Source: Anisakis pegreffii (Eukaryota > Nematoda > Chromadorea > Rhabditida > Anisakidae). Taken from it: a stretch of 64,000 nucleotides of DNA. The notes beneath the pieces were generated by a model. The model had not been told where the DNA came from, made no database searches, and saw only the letters and a list, made by a program, of their open reading frames with translations. Location: positions 124,001-188,000 of the forward strand of contig JAPYMA010000088.1 of the NCBI GenBank assembly GCA_035041965.1, in the 5' to 3' direction. Of this stretch, positions 53,546-64,000 are shown in pieces (position 1 is the stretch's first letter; each line of letters opens with the position of its first letter). The position numbers and the translations under genes were made by a program.

Positions 53546-56500
53546 ATCATCAATCCCAGTCACAGATCTTCCCGCAACAAATTATGTATACACCGATGTG
53601 ATACTTGTACTTCAAAGGAGTGATCAGTTCCGAGAGCCTTTTTCTCAGTCATGACATTACTAGGATACTGCGTTAGGTTGTCCATAGGTAGCTAAGCGCT
53701 CATCTAAATCTCAAACTAATATTGCTCACAGTAAGGTTGGACTAACGTTTGAGTAAGCAATGCCAAAGTCCGCTATGTGCTACACCAACTCAAGTCAGCA
53801 TGTGATAAATTTCCAGTCAAGTTGTTGCAAAGTTTTGGATCAGTGAGGTTACAATACTGTTACAGTGAAGCTAAGTCAAGTCAAAGTTATGACTAAGTTA
53901 AATCAAATTAAGTGAAAGCTGCAACAGTTACCTCAATACATGTCAGCAAATGTGCTAGTCTCATATCTATGCTAGAGTCCAACACGAATTCACGTAATAG
54001 AGTCCACATTGGGGAGAGGAGGAGGGGGAAGGGATGGTGGGGTGTGCAAACTAAAAAAATTTCAATCAGGTGGGATGGGCCACGCATAAGGCCAGTCCAA
54101 GTCCCTACCTCTGGCTCCGGAGTTTAGCGGGTCGTTACGTGCCGCATCCCTCCTTCGCCCTACCCACATCCCTTACAAGAAAAGTTCGCAATGTTGACAA
54201 CAATGATAAATATACAATATGAATAAATAAATGAATAAATAATGAAAACACGAATGACAATTCGTGGTAAATAACATCAGTGTATGTATAGAAATCAATT
54301 AATTCATAATATTAAAAAATAAATAGAAAACAAAATTCAATATAACAACTTTCCTTTGATATCGAATTCTTTCAAATGACATTTTCTCATTTTTAGTTGG
54401 ACTGAATGAATTGTTTAGAGAATTTTCAATAATGTTTAGAATCATCATCTATTAGAGGACCACTAAACTTCTGCTCGCTAAATTTCTCAGCTCATGACAA
54501 TACAGTGATAATAACAATGACACAATACAATAATAGCGCAACTAACATTAACAAGTGAATTAAAAATCACTTAAAAATCCCCCTCCCCCATTTAAAACAT
54601 ACTAAGCACCATTAACATCGATCTACAATAATAAGTTTTATAACATTTGAACAATGCACAACAATATTGGTCACTGTATTGCCATTTAATCAGTTTCAAA
54701 TAAAGTATCCTTTACAAGTACTTAACTACATATGCAAACATTCACAATATTATTCAAACATCTCGAATTCACGATTCACGATACAAACATTCACAATTAC
54801 AATTCACAATATTCACAGATAAATTAAAGAATAAATGAATAAAGCATGCAGAAAAGTGGTCACTGACCACGACTTAATTTTATTCTCGGTCCCTAAGTTC
54901 TAATAGAAGTGAAAATAAATGATAAAAAATGAGGAGTTGTTCAACTCCGGATTATTTATTCATGTTCCAATGAAAAGAAAATAAAGTTCAAACTTCTAAC
55001 CCTGCGCTTCCATGCGCTATCGTGTCATATTTGTCTCTTACTGTCCCATGAATGTTGTGATTTCGATATTGATATTTAATATCGTTATTCTGGTATTGCT
55101 GCTTCTTCGATGTGAGAAATGTTGTGAATTCTTGATATATGTTGTTGTTGCTAATATCTTGATTGTAGAGCGTCGTCATCCACAACCATCGAACATCTTT
55201 CATCGGAAGAGAGGGGTCCGGTTGTAATCACTGCTAGCGTCAAGGCTACTCCAGCTAAAACTGGATGACAGTTTAATGCTGACAAAATGTATCATTTTCA
55301 GGCATAAATCGCATTGCTGCAGTACAAAAAATACCAATAACCCTGTCAATATTATGTGTTATCACACAACTGTTTTATAGACTGCATCAACTTATCTAAT
55401 AAAGAGTATTCACACCACCATACTCACTAAATACGCGGTAAATTAATATCATATCAAGAGGAATTAACAAGACCGATTGATAATCAAGTCATTTCAAACC
55501 ACTAATTAACAAATTAAATCACCACACAAATGATTTTATTCCTCACCTTCCATTTCAGTTGCTCAGCAGTGACAGCATCGTTGAAGCTGTCACAATCTGT
55601 TCGATCATCTTCAGAACTGCACACATCTGGAACAGTATTAAATAATTAATTCGAAGTTTTTATCAAGTTCATTCCACAACGATCAGAGCAATTCAATGCG
55701 ATTCTCACAATCTTAATAAATTATCACCGATAATGAACAAAATAAAATCATGAAAATTATAAAATCATAAAATAAAATCATAAACTAAAATCATAATCAT
55801 AAATTCATGAATGACTTATACAAATACGTATCACGCACCACCACTCCACCGCACAAAACATTCGTGATAGAAGTAAATGAATATCGATGTTATGAGTAAC
55901 ACAGTCACAGAGATATGATCTGTGATGATCAATTGGCGTGGTACTATCAGCAGATCGAAGAAATTCATATAGTGCACATTTTTGACCACATTTATGATCA
56001 GAACGACAAGGCATGTTCATATTATTATGCCATACAACAGTCGAATTCCAATATCAATGGAAAAAAGAATTGATATTTCCAATTGCCAAATTCACTTCAG
56101 AATGCAGATGAAACGTATGATGACTTCTATATTATCAACTAAAATAGAACTACATCGAAATTTACAGGAATGAATCAAAAATTCATACGAATCAAATGTG
56201 TAAAATGGAAGCAATCGTACAATCGTGCTATCAGAATTGTAAGTGATTTAAGTCAACTTGGTGGAGTTAGATGAGAAAGAATCGATTGATAGGTGGGGTG
56301 TCTGCTCTCGTCATCAAGCCGACAATTGTCGAAATAGCGTTTCGAAGACGGAAAATAGCATGGGAATATACGAGAAAATAGAGATACAGAGGTTTCATGA
56401 ATCTTGAGTGCCATGCCTTGGATGCGGGCGTGTGTAGGTGTACACGTGCGTGTTTAAAGCATTGTAAGTATGGAACATCGCTTAACGTTTTTTGACAAAC

Positions 56501-56984
56501 AGCAGTCGGAAGCCTATTGCTAAAAATTAATGTATTGAGTAAACAACACCGTAAAAATTTTTGATCTCTGTTGCTTTGGCTGGACACTAGAGCAAAAGGA
56601 TTTATCAGGAACGATATCTGATTGTTTCTGTGAGAGTCTCTTCGTTGATATCATAATCATCCTGAATCAAGAAGAGATGCACGTGAAAGGCGACTGATAC
56701 AATTGAGATGTTCAACGTCTTTAATTTCTATGCAGTCGAAACGCTCTGATGAGCAAATCGCTTTCAAGCAATAAGGTACTTGAGAACAACATCAACACAA
56801 CTGCTGAATGAATAATATAAAGTCTCGCTGCATGCACATATCGATCATATGGAGAATCTGATTGTTGGAAAAAAGAAACATACTGCCGTGCAAACTTGAC
56901 AGTACCGTTAGTTTGAATACATTGATCCTGATATTACTACACTCTTGTGCACATTGAACAATACAGGGCACATAAGACAGCTGA
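53546..56984. other. Spacer between the two tandem arrays
   Basis: No gene is supported. A purine-rich stretch at about 54,010-54,045 faces a pyrimidine-rich stretch at 54,150-54,176 as loose inverted arms around a GC-raised core. Most of the rest is very AT-rich, with AATAAATGAATAAAT-type simple sequence near 54,215-54,245 and AAAATCATAAAAT sequence near 55,740-55,800. Confidence 0.45.
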
Positions 56985-59900
56985 ATTTGAGAAGATCTAG
57001 CTATTTTCTTGAAGCTATCTCAACTAGCGAAGTGGCGGCGCTCATTCATTTTATCAATACAGATCAATCTATAAAGAAAATCATATATTTTGCCGAGCGA
57101 TTCTGCTTTATTGACGAAATCTAACTATTTTTTCAAAGCTACCTCAACTAGCGCTGAGTTGCTCATTCACATTCCCGTTTGATCAGTATAGATCAATAGA
57201 GGCTATACATAACCATAGAAATTTCAGTTTGATGTATTCAAGCTCACTGTCTTCTCAGCTTTGCCCGGAAACATATCATCATTTATACACCGTTCGATCG
57301 ATCAGAATCTCTTCTTTGTAAAGGTGAAAAAAACTGATGGAAAATTCGCACTCCGCGGGGAGATATATTAATTTTTGTGATGCTATTCGGATAAAGACAT
57401 TCAAGGCTACCGTACCCTCAGCTTTGACCAGAAACATATCCATATCTTCACACCAGTCGACCAAGCAGAATCTCTGGATAAAGAAAATCATATATTTTGC
57501 CGAGCGATTCTGCTTGGTTGAGGAGATCTAACTATTTTTTTAAAGCTACCTCAACTAGCGCTGAGTTGCTCATTCACATTCCCGTTTGATCACTATAGAT
57601 AAATAGAGGCTATACATAACCATAGAAATTTCAGTTTGTTGTATTCAAGCTCACCGTCTTCTCAGCTTTGCCCGGAAACACATCATCATTTATACAACGT
57701 TCGATTGAGCAGAATCTCTTCTTTGTAACGGTGAAAAAAACTGCGTGAAAATTCTCACCTCGCTGGGAGATGTAGGAATTTATGTGATCCTAATAAATAG
57801 AAATTTGAGTTTGATGATGCATTCAAGCTCACTGTCTTCTCAGCTTTGCCCGGAAACATATCATCATTTACACACCGTTCGATTGAGCAGAATATCTTCT
57901 TTGTAAGGGAGAAAAAAACTGCGTGAAAATTCTCACTCCTCGGGGAGATATACGAATTTTTGTGATCCTAATTAATAGAAATTTGAGTTTGATGATGTAT
58001 TCAAGCTCACTGTCTTCTCAGCTTTGCCCGTAAACATATCACAATTTGTACGCCGTTCGATCGAACAGAATCTCTTCTTTGTAAAGGTGGAAAAAACTGT
58101 CGGAAAATTCGCACTCCGCGGGGAGATATATTAATTTTTGTGATGCTATTCGGATAAAGACATTCAAGGCTACCGTACCCTCAGCTTTTACCAGTAACAT
58201 ATCAATATCTTCACACCATCCGATCAAGCAGAATCTCTGGATAACGAAAATCATATATTTTGCCGAGCGATTCTGCTTGGTTGAGGAGATCTAACTATTT
58301 TTTTAAAGCTACCTCAACTAGCGCTGAGTTGCTCATTCACATTCCCGTTTGATCACTATAGATCAATAGAGGCTATACATAACCAAAGAAATTTCAGTTT
58401 GATGTATTCAAGCTCACCATCTTCTCAGCTTTGCCCGGAAACATATCATTATTTATACACCGTTCGATCGAACAGAACCTCTTCTTTGTAACGGTGGAAA
58501 AAACTGCCTGAAAATTCTCACTCCGCGGGGAGATATATTAATTTTTGTGATGCTATTCGGATAAAGACATTCAAGGCTACCGTACCCTCAGCTTTGACCA
58601 GTAACATATCCATATCTTCACACCAGTCGATCAAGCAGAATCTCTGGATAAAGAAAATCATATATTTTGCCGAGCGATTCTGCTTTGTTGAGGAGATCTA
58701 GCTATTTTTTTAAAGCTACCTCAACTAGCGCTGAGTTGCTCATTCACATTCCCGTTTGATCACTATAGATCAATAGAGGCTATACATAACCATAGAAATT
58801 TCAGTTTGATGTATTCAAGCTCACCGTCTTCTCAGCTTTGCCCGGAAACATATCATCATTTATACACCGTTCGATCGAGCAGAATCTCTTCTTTCTAACG
58901 GTGAAAAAAACTGCGTGAAAATTCTCACTCCTCGGGGAGATATAGGAATTTTTGTGATCCTAATTAATAGAAATTTGAGTTTGATGATGTATTCAAGCTC
59001 ACTGTCTTCTCAGCTTTGCCCGGAAACATATCATCATTTATACACCGTTCGATCGAGCAGAATCTCTTCTTTCTAACGGTGAAAGAACTGCGTGAAAATT
59101 CTCACCCCTCGGGGAGATATAGGAATTTTTGTGATCCTAATTAAGAGAAATTTGAGTTTGATGATGTATTCAAGCTCACTGTCTTCTCAGCTTTGCCCGG
59201 AAACATATCATCATTTATACACCGTTCGATCGAGCAGAATCTCTTCTTTCTAACGGTGAAAAAACTGCGTGAAAATTCTCACTCCTCGGGGAGATATAGG
59301 AATTTTTGTGATCCTAATTAATAGAAATTTGAGTTTGATGATGTATTCAAGCTCACTGTCTTCTCAGCTTTGCCCGGAAACATATCATCATTTATACACC
59401 GTTCGATCGAGCAGAATCTCTTCTTTCTAAAGGTGAAATAATGGCTTGAAAATTTGCAGTTTGCGAGGAGATATATTAATTTTTGTGATGCTATTCGGAT
59501 AAAGACATTCAAGGCTACCGTACCCTCAGCTTTGACCAGTAACATATCCATATCTTCACACCAGTCGATCAAGCAGAATCTCTGGATAAAGAAAATCATA
59601 TATTTTGCCGAGCGATTCTGCTTTGTTGAGGAGATCTAGCTATTTTTTTAAAGCTACCTCAACTAGCGCTGAGTTGCTCATTCACATTCCCGTTTGATCA
59701 CTATAGATCAATAGAGGCTATACATAACCATAGAAATTTCAGTTTGATGTATTCAAGCTCACCGTCTTCTCAGCTTTGCCCGGAAACATATCATCATTTA
59801 TACACCGTTCGATCGAGCAGAATCTCTCCTTTCTAACGGTGAAAAGAACTGCGTGAAAATTCCCAGTCCGTGGGGAGGTATAGGAATTTTTGTATTCCTT

Positions 59901-60920
59901 GTTAATGGAAATTTGAGTTTGATGATGTATTCAAGCTCACTGTCTTCTCAGCTTTGCCCGGAAACATATCATCATTTATACACCGTTCGATCGATAAGAA
60001 TCTCTCCTTTCTAACGGTGAAATAGTGTCTTGAAAATTTGCAGTTTGCGAGGAGATATATTAATTTTTGTGATGCTATTCGGATAAAGACATTCAAAGCT
60101 ACCGTACCCTCAGCTTTGACCAGTAACATATCCATATCTTCACACCATTCGATCAAGCAGAATCTCTGGATAAAGAAAATCATATATTTTGCCGAGCGAT
60201 TCTCATTTGTTGAGGAGATCTAGCTATTTTTTTAGAGCTACCTCAACTAGCGCTGAGTTGCTCATTCACTTTCCCGTTTGATCACTATGGATCAATAGAG
60301 GCTATACATAACCATAGAAATTTCAGTTTGATGTATTCAAGCTCACTGTCTTCTCAGCTTTGCCCGGAAACATATCATCATTTATACACCGTTCGATCGA
60401 GCAGAATCTCTCCTTTCTAACGGTGAAAAGAACTGATTGGAAATTCTCACTCCTCGGGGAGATATAGGAATTTATGTATTCCTAATTAATAGAAATTTGA
60501 GTTTTATGATGTGTTCAAGCTTTGCCCGGAAACATATCATCATTTATACACCTTTCGATCGAGCAGATTCTCTCCTTTCTAACGGTGAAATACTGGCTTG
60601 AAAATTTGCAGTTTGCGAAGAGATATATTAATTTTTATGATGCTATTCGGATAAAGACATTCAAGGCTACCGTACCCTCAGCTTTGACCACTGTAGGGAT
60701 TACCATCTTCAAGCTACCGTACTCTCAAGTTTGTACAGTAACATACCAACTTGTTTACATCATTCGATCCAGAGAAATCTCAAGATTCAGAATCTTATAT
60801 GTTTTGCCGAGTGGTTCTGCTTTCGTGAGGACATATAGCCATTTTGTTGAAGCTACCTCAGCTAGCGCATTTGCGCTCATTGACATACATTGCATCACTA
60901 TAGGTCAATCTGTAGATGTC
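56985..60920 (+). repeat. Nested tandem array (407-bp unit containing 177-bp monomers)
   Basis: The marker CTARCTATTTTTT recurs at 57,121, 57,528, 58,291, 58,698, 59,636 and 60,220. Intervals of 407, 763, 407, 938 and 584 equal 407 plus 0, 2, 0, 3 and 1 times about 177. The 177-base monomer (A) contains TCAGCTTTGCCCGGAAAC. A related monomer (B) contains TCAGCTTTGACCAGTAAC and is followed by a hairpin and a unique C segment. Counts of A per unit are 1, 3, 1, 4, 2 and 2. Edges on both sides are diverged. Open frames on either strand are by-products of the repeat. Confidence 0.95.
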
Positions 60921-61891
60921 TATAGAGGGGTCCATATTCATACGATTTGTTCACCATGTTTGCGAGGGAATTTCCTCGAAATCCGAACGACCTACCAATA
61001 TCTTCAGTGTCATCGAGGTGAACCCATGTCAGCTGACTCACAATTAAATGCTTTTCCTCCTCACATTTTTCGTGCTTAAGCATTTCCATGAATTTTGATG
61101 AAATTTCGTGATTTTTCAGCGTGTAATCTTTGAGTGCAATCTTGAGCACTTTAATAAATCTATCATAAATTGTCGTGCGTTAATTTTATTGTGCGATTGC
61201 AGTGACTAGCAGCACTTTAAAAATCGCTTATCAACTATGCCAGTTCAGCATTACAAGTGATAAAGTGTGTAACAACTTTTTTTTTCAGCCCATTTCTTGC
61301 TTAGACAAGAAGGAATGCATCACGTTCACTGTTGTACGTCCTCTTCAATTGATCAACATTACTGACAGCGGTGAAGCAATCAAAAACCACCCATTATCAG
61401 CGCTAATTAAACAGCCGTTATCAGCGCTAATTAAAAATTTGAACGTTTATCATGAAGTTCTTGTACTGACGCCGAGATACAAAGCCGCCATCAGAAATAC
61501 TGCTTCTTTAGAAACAGCTTCACCTTGAAATAGACTCAGGGAAGCGTCAGAAAATGCCGGTTGTACAGCATTCAATCATCCAATTCAGTATCAGGCAAAT
61601 GCTGAAGTTGAGTCTGAACAAAACTGCTAGTATGGAAGCGGCGCTTTTTGCAATAATGCTTCAAACGCAACACACCTCCACTACTGTCATGAAACGTGCT
61701 CATTGAAATTATTGCCGTCACATGGAGATATGATTAATAAATGATAACTGGAGCGTGCACTCATAAAGCAGTCAGATATCAACTGTGCCTTTGTCTACAA
61801 CCGTATTCTACATCAATCTGATAGATTTCCAAAGTTTATTGCGTGTCTATTGCGTTTCTTTCTTCAGTGGTGCAATCGTCACATCAGCAAA
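60921..61891. other. Spacer upstream of the sugar-transporter gene
   Basis: No gene is supported. The open frame 61,202-61,528 has no family resemblance. It contains a 24-base tandem duplication at 61,391-61,414 and 61,415-61,438 (TTATCAGCGCTAATTAAA core). Confidence 0.4.
61854..61867 (+). promoter_or_regulatory. Splice acceptor just before the first coding exon
   Basis: A pyrimidine-rich TTTCTTTCTTCAG stands 24 bases upstream of the transporter start codon. In nematodes such a site could receive a spliced leader by trans-splicing or a 5' untranslated exon. No leader gene is present in the window. Confidence 0.4.
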
Positions 61892-63749
61892 ATGGCTCGT
61901 CCTTCATTGGTAGGTTCATTTAGAGAAACTTTTAGCAGATTTAAATCATTACACAAACGGAATCAATATTCGATTTCTGTCACAATAAAATTCTTCGTTT
62001 CAAAGTTATCACCACTGTGGGTATTTGAGTACGAGTTGCAGAAGCTGTACAGGTAGGAATGAGCTCAACGAACGTCTCTTGATGGGTTTTATTAGATTGA
62101 CTCAGTTCCAAAAGACAAATAATCATTCACAGAATCAGTACGAACATTGAAACGCCCACCGTCTTTGATGCAACGCACCCAACCTTCGAATGCTCCGAAT
62201 GCATGGCTTTCAGCTGACTTCAACATCGTATTGTGTCGGTATGATGCATTTTCAGGAGAAAGATGAAAACTTTGATAAAGAACGTCCTGAAGGAAAACCA
62301 CGGATTGGTTTTTTCGTTTATATGTTATGTTTTATGGCCGTTATCGGAGGTTTCCTTTTCGGCTACGACACGGCTGTTGTGTCAGCGGTATTGTTGTATA
62401 TACCTGAAGCACCTGGCCTTAAACCAATGAACAATCAGTGGAAACAACTCATCGTTAGCATAACACCAGGTATATGCACAACGACTGCATTTCTCAAAAT
62501 GATCAAATTGCTATCACAGATCACAGTACGGCTTTCTAGTATGCGCTAAACTAATCAAGAAACTTTTTTGATCACTAAACTTCTAATCAAGAACGTTTCA
62601 CAGCCAGGACAGGTCAGAATTAAGCCCATACTTAAGTTCATACTCAGTGGCTTGTTTAAGTTTACTTAAGGTCCAGATTTTGGCTTAAGCAGATGGAAGA
62701 CCGTTATCTAATCAAACAAGGCGAGTGGTTGAGAGACAAACCACGATTAAGGGTACTGACTCAGGAGAAAACCCAGTTCTCTTAGCGCTTTCCATATGAT
62801 TCAAGATACACCACAGACTGTTTCATCAGGGCCGACGGATACACTGTTCTAAATTATGGATGCCCCTTCAAACAAAACGATGCCTCAACAAGCAAGAATA
62901 ATATTAATCATTATCAATAACATATCTCATATTTCATCAAACCACAACCTTTTGCAATTTGTGGTGGTTTTAAAAATTTTCAGTGCTCCTAAAAATTCCC
63001 TACCATAGGAAGCTGGATTACTAATAATGAGATGAATTTGAATTTTAACGATGGGTGAGATGAACAACTCAATTTCGTTTATGTGTTTGCGAAATTTGTC
63101 TGCCTTTCGAACAAATGTTCATATTTTCGAGGAATGGCCGCGTTGGGAGCACTGTTTGCCGCTCCGTCGTCGGATAAATTTGGACGTAAGAAGATCGTTA
63201 TCACTTCAAGTTTTGTTTTCACTATTGGAGCGATCATATGTGCTGCATCAGTAAGTAGAGCCATGCTGTTCGTTGGTAGAATATTTCTGGGACTTGCTAT
63301 TGGTAGGATTTCAATTCGACTTTATCACAAATGGTATTGCAGAGTTCACATTCTGATTTTGTACTGTTTATTATTTGAGTTATGATTGAATTTAAGAGTT
63401 GTTTTCGGGTGCGAATGAAGAGAAACAGGTGGAACGATGCTGAACATTTACTTGTTGATTTATCTCATTTGGCTTCCAAATAAATGAAATTCTCAGCATT
63501 CATTGAATCATCCACCAGTCAGTCAAATTAGCATCCTAGAAGAAGAGCGTTCAATTGAAATGTCCTTAAATTTTCACCTTCATGTTTGCTACGAACATGC
63601 AATCAGTTATTCATTTCTCATAGGTTTCGCATCAACCATAGTTCCGGTTTACGTTGGTGAAGCTTCACCAGTTCACATTCGTGGCTATCTTCTGACAGCT
63701 TTTCAGCTGATGATTTGTTTTGGTGAAATGTCATCTGCACTCATTGGAG
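61892..63749 (+). CDS. Proton/myo-inositol-type sugar transporter (SLC2/MFS), 5' part
   Basis: Four exons are visible, 61892-61909, 62256-62469, 63132-63302 and 63624-63749, giving the first 176 or so residues. The gene continues beyond the right edge, since exon 4 ends in phase at a GTTCAT donor. The first exon encodes only six codons and joins in phase. TM1 contains [13 protein letters not shown] (about 38-50). The SSDKFGRK loop after TM2 is the sugar-porter signature, and exon 4 carries [15 protein letters not shown], the TM4 to TM5 motif of the family. The order and spacing fit the HMIT/SLC2A13 branch, which imports myo-inositol with protons at the plasma membrane, though a general hexose transporter cannot be excluded. 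The later diagnostic motifs lie outside the window. The exon 3 acceptor (TTTTCGAG) is unusual but restores family alignment exactly. Confidence 0.88.
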
Positions 63750-64000
63750 GTTCATTTCTTTGAACGTCATTCCATTCGATCGTTCAAATAATGAGGATAG
63801 CCATTAACCTTCATGATGATTGTGACCGAAACTTTTTTCATTCTTTTAATCTATGCACTTTGTACCGTTATCAATCACGCTTACCTTTTGATCATCAGTC
63901 AGTGTTCAATCAGAGAGATTCGAATTGGAAGTGGTTCAAAAGGTTAAAACTCAGACTTAAACTCTTGAACTATTCTCGATTAGGTTCGGGTAGAGGGATA
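63750..64000 (+). other. Intron of the sugar-transporter gene at the window edge
   Basis: The sequence after the exon 4 donor contains stops in the transporter frame and no further exon could be picked out before the window ends. Confidence 0.6.

Noticed and set aside
57279..60223. Repeated ~60 to 93-codon open frames on both strands as a protein family
   Set aside because: They are periodic by-products of the tandem array; frames break between units and codon positions are not favoured.
56985..60920. CRISPR-like array
   Set aside because: Units are far too long, spacers are themselves repeated and the genome is eukaryotic.
60522..61079. 185-codon forward open frame
   Set aside because: Its first half is array sequence and the rest has no family resemblance or start context.

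Overview
The window reads as nematode nuclear DNA. It is AT-rich, its genes are split by introns of about 50 to 1,400 bp, most splice acceptors end in TTTCAG or a close variant, and the gene families (invertebrate-type neuropeptide receptors, an SLC22 carrier, a proton/myo-inositol-type sugar transporter) fit. No prokaryotic or viral gene was seen. The species cannot be named; a parasitic clade with long introns is a guess. Five genes could be rebuilt exon by exon by matching splice phase to family motifs. LAYOUT: 1-5393 is non-coding with a 140-bp (AT)70 tract and an AAT-rich tract. 5394-9391 (+) is a somatostatin/allatostatin-C/opioid-like peptide GPCR. 10651-13814 (-) is a second peptide GPCR with a trissin/TRH-receptor flavour, tail-to-tail with the first and about 1.3 kb away. 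13815-39925 is about 26 kb with no gene I can support; it holds short tandem repeats, dispersed repeat fragments and one ~230-bp segmental duplication. 39926-44380 (+) is an eight-exon SLC22-type transporter of about 518 residues. 45196-46315 (-) is a three-exon four-helix membrane protein, tail-to-tail with the transporter. 46316-51159 is mostly empty apart from one coding-like fragment near 50.66-50.80 kb. 51160-53545 is a 390-bp satellite with degenerate edges, split by a GC-rich element bounded by inverted repeats. 53546-56984 is low-information. 56985-60920 is a nested tandem array of a 407-bp unit containing variable numbers of a 177-bp monomer. 61892 to the right edge (+) is the 5' part of a myo-inositol/sugar transporter that runs out of the window. 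HOW THE GENES RELATE: the two peptide receptors are probably neuronal signalling receptors, and the two MFS carriers move small solutes across membranes. Nothing suggests one operon or pathway. The most unusual material is repetitive: the nested array, and the satellite, whose conserved part looks like a decayed tRNA-Arg-like (SINE) head.
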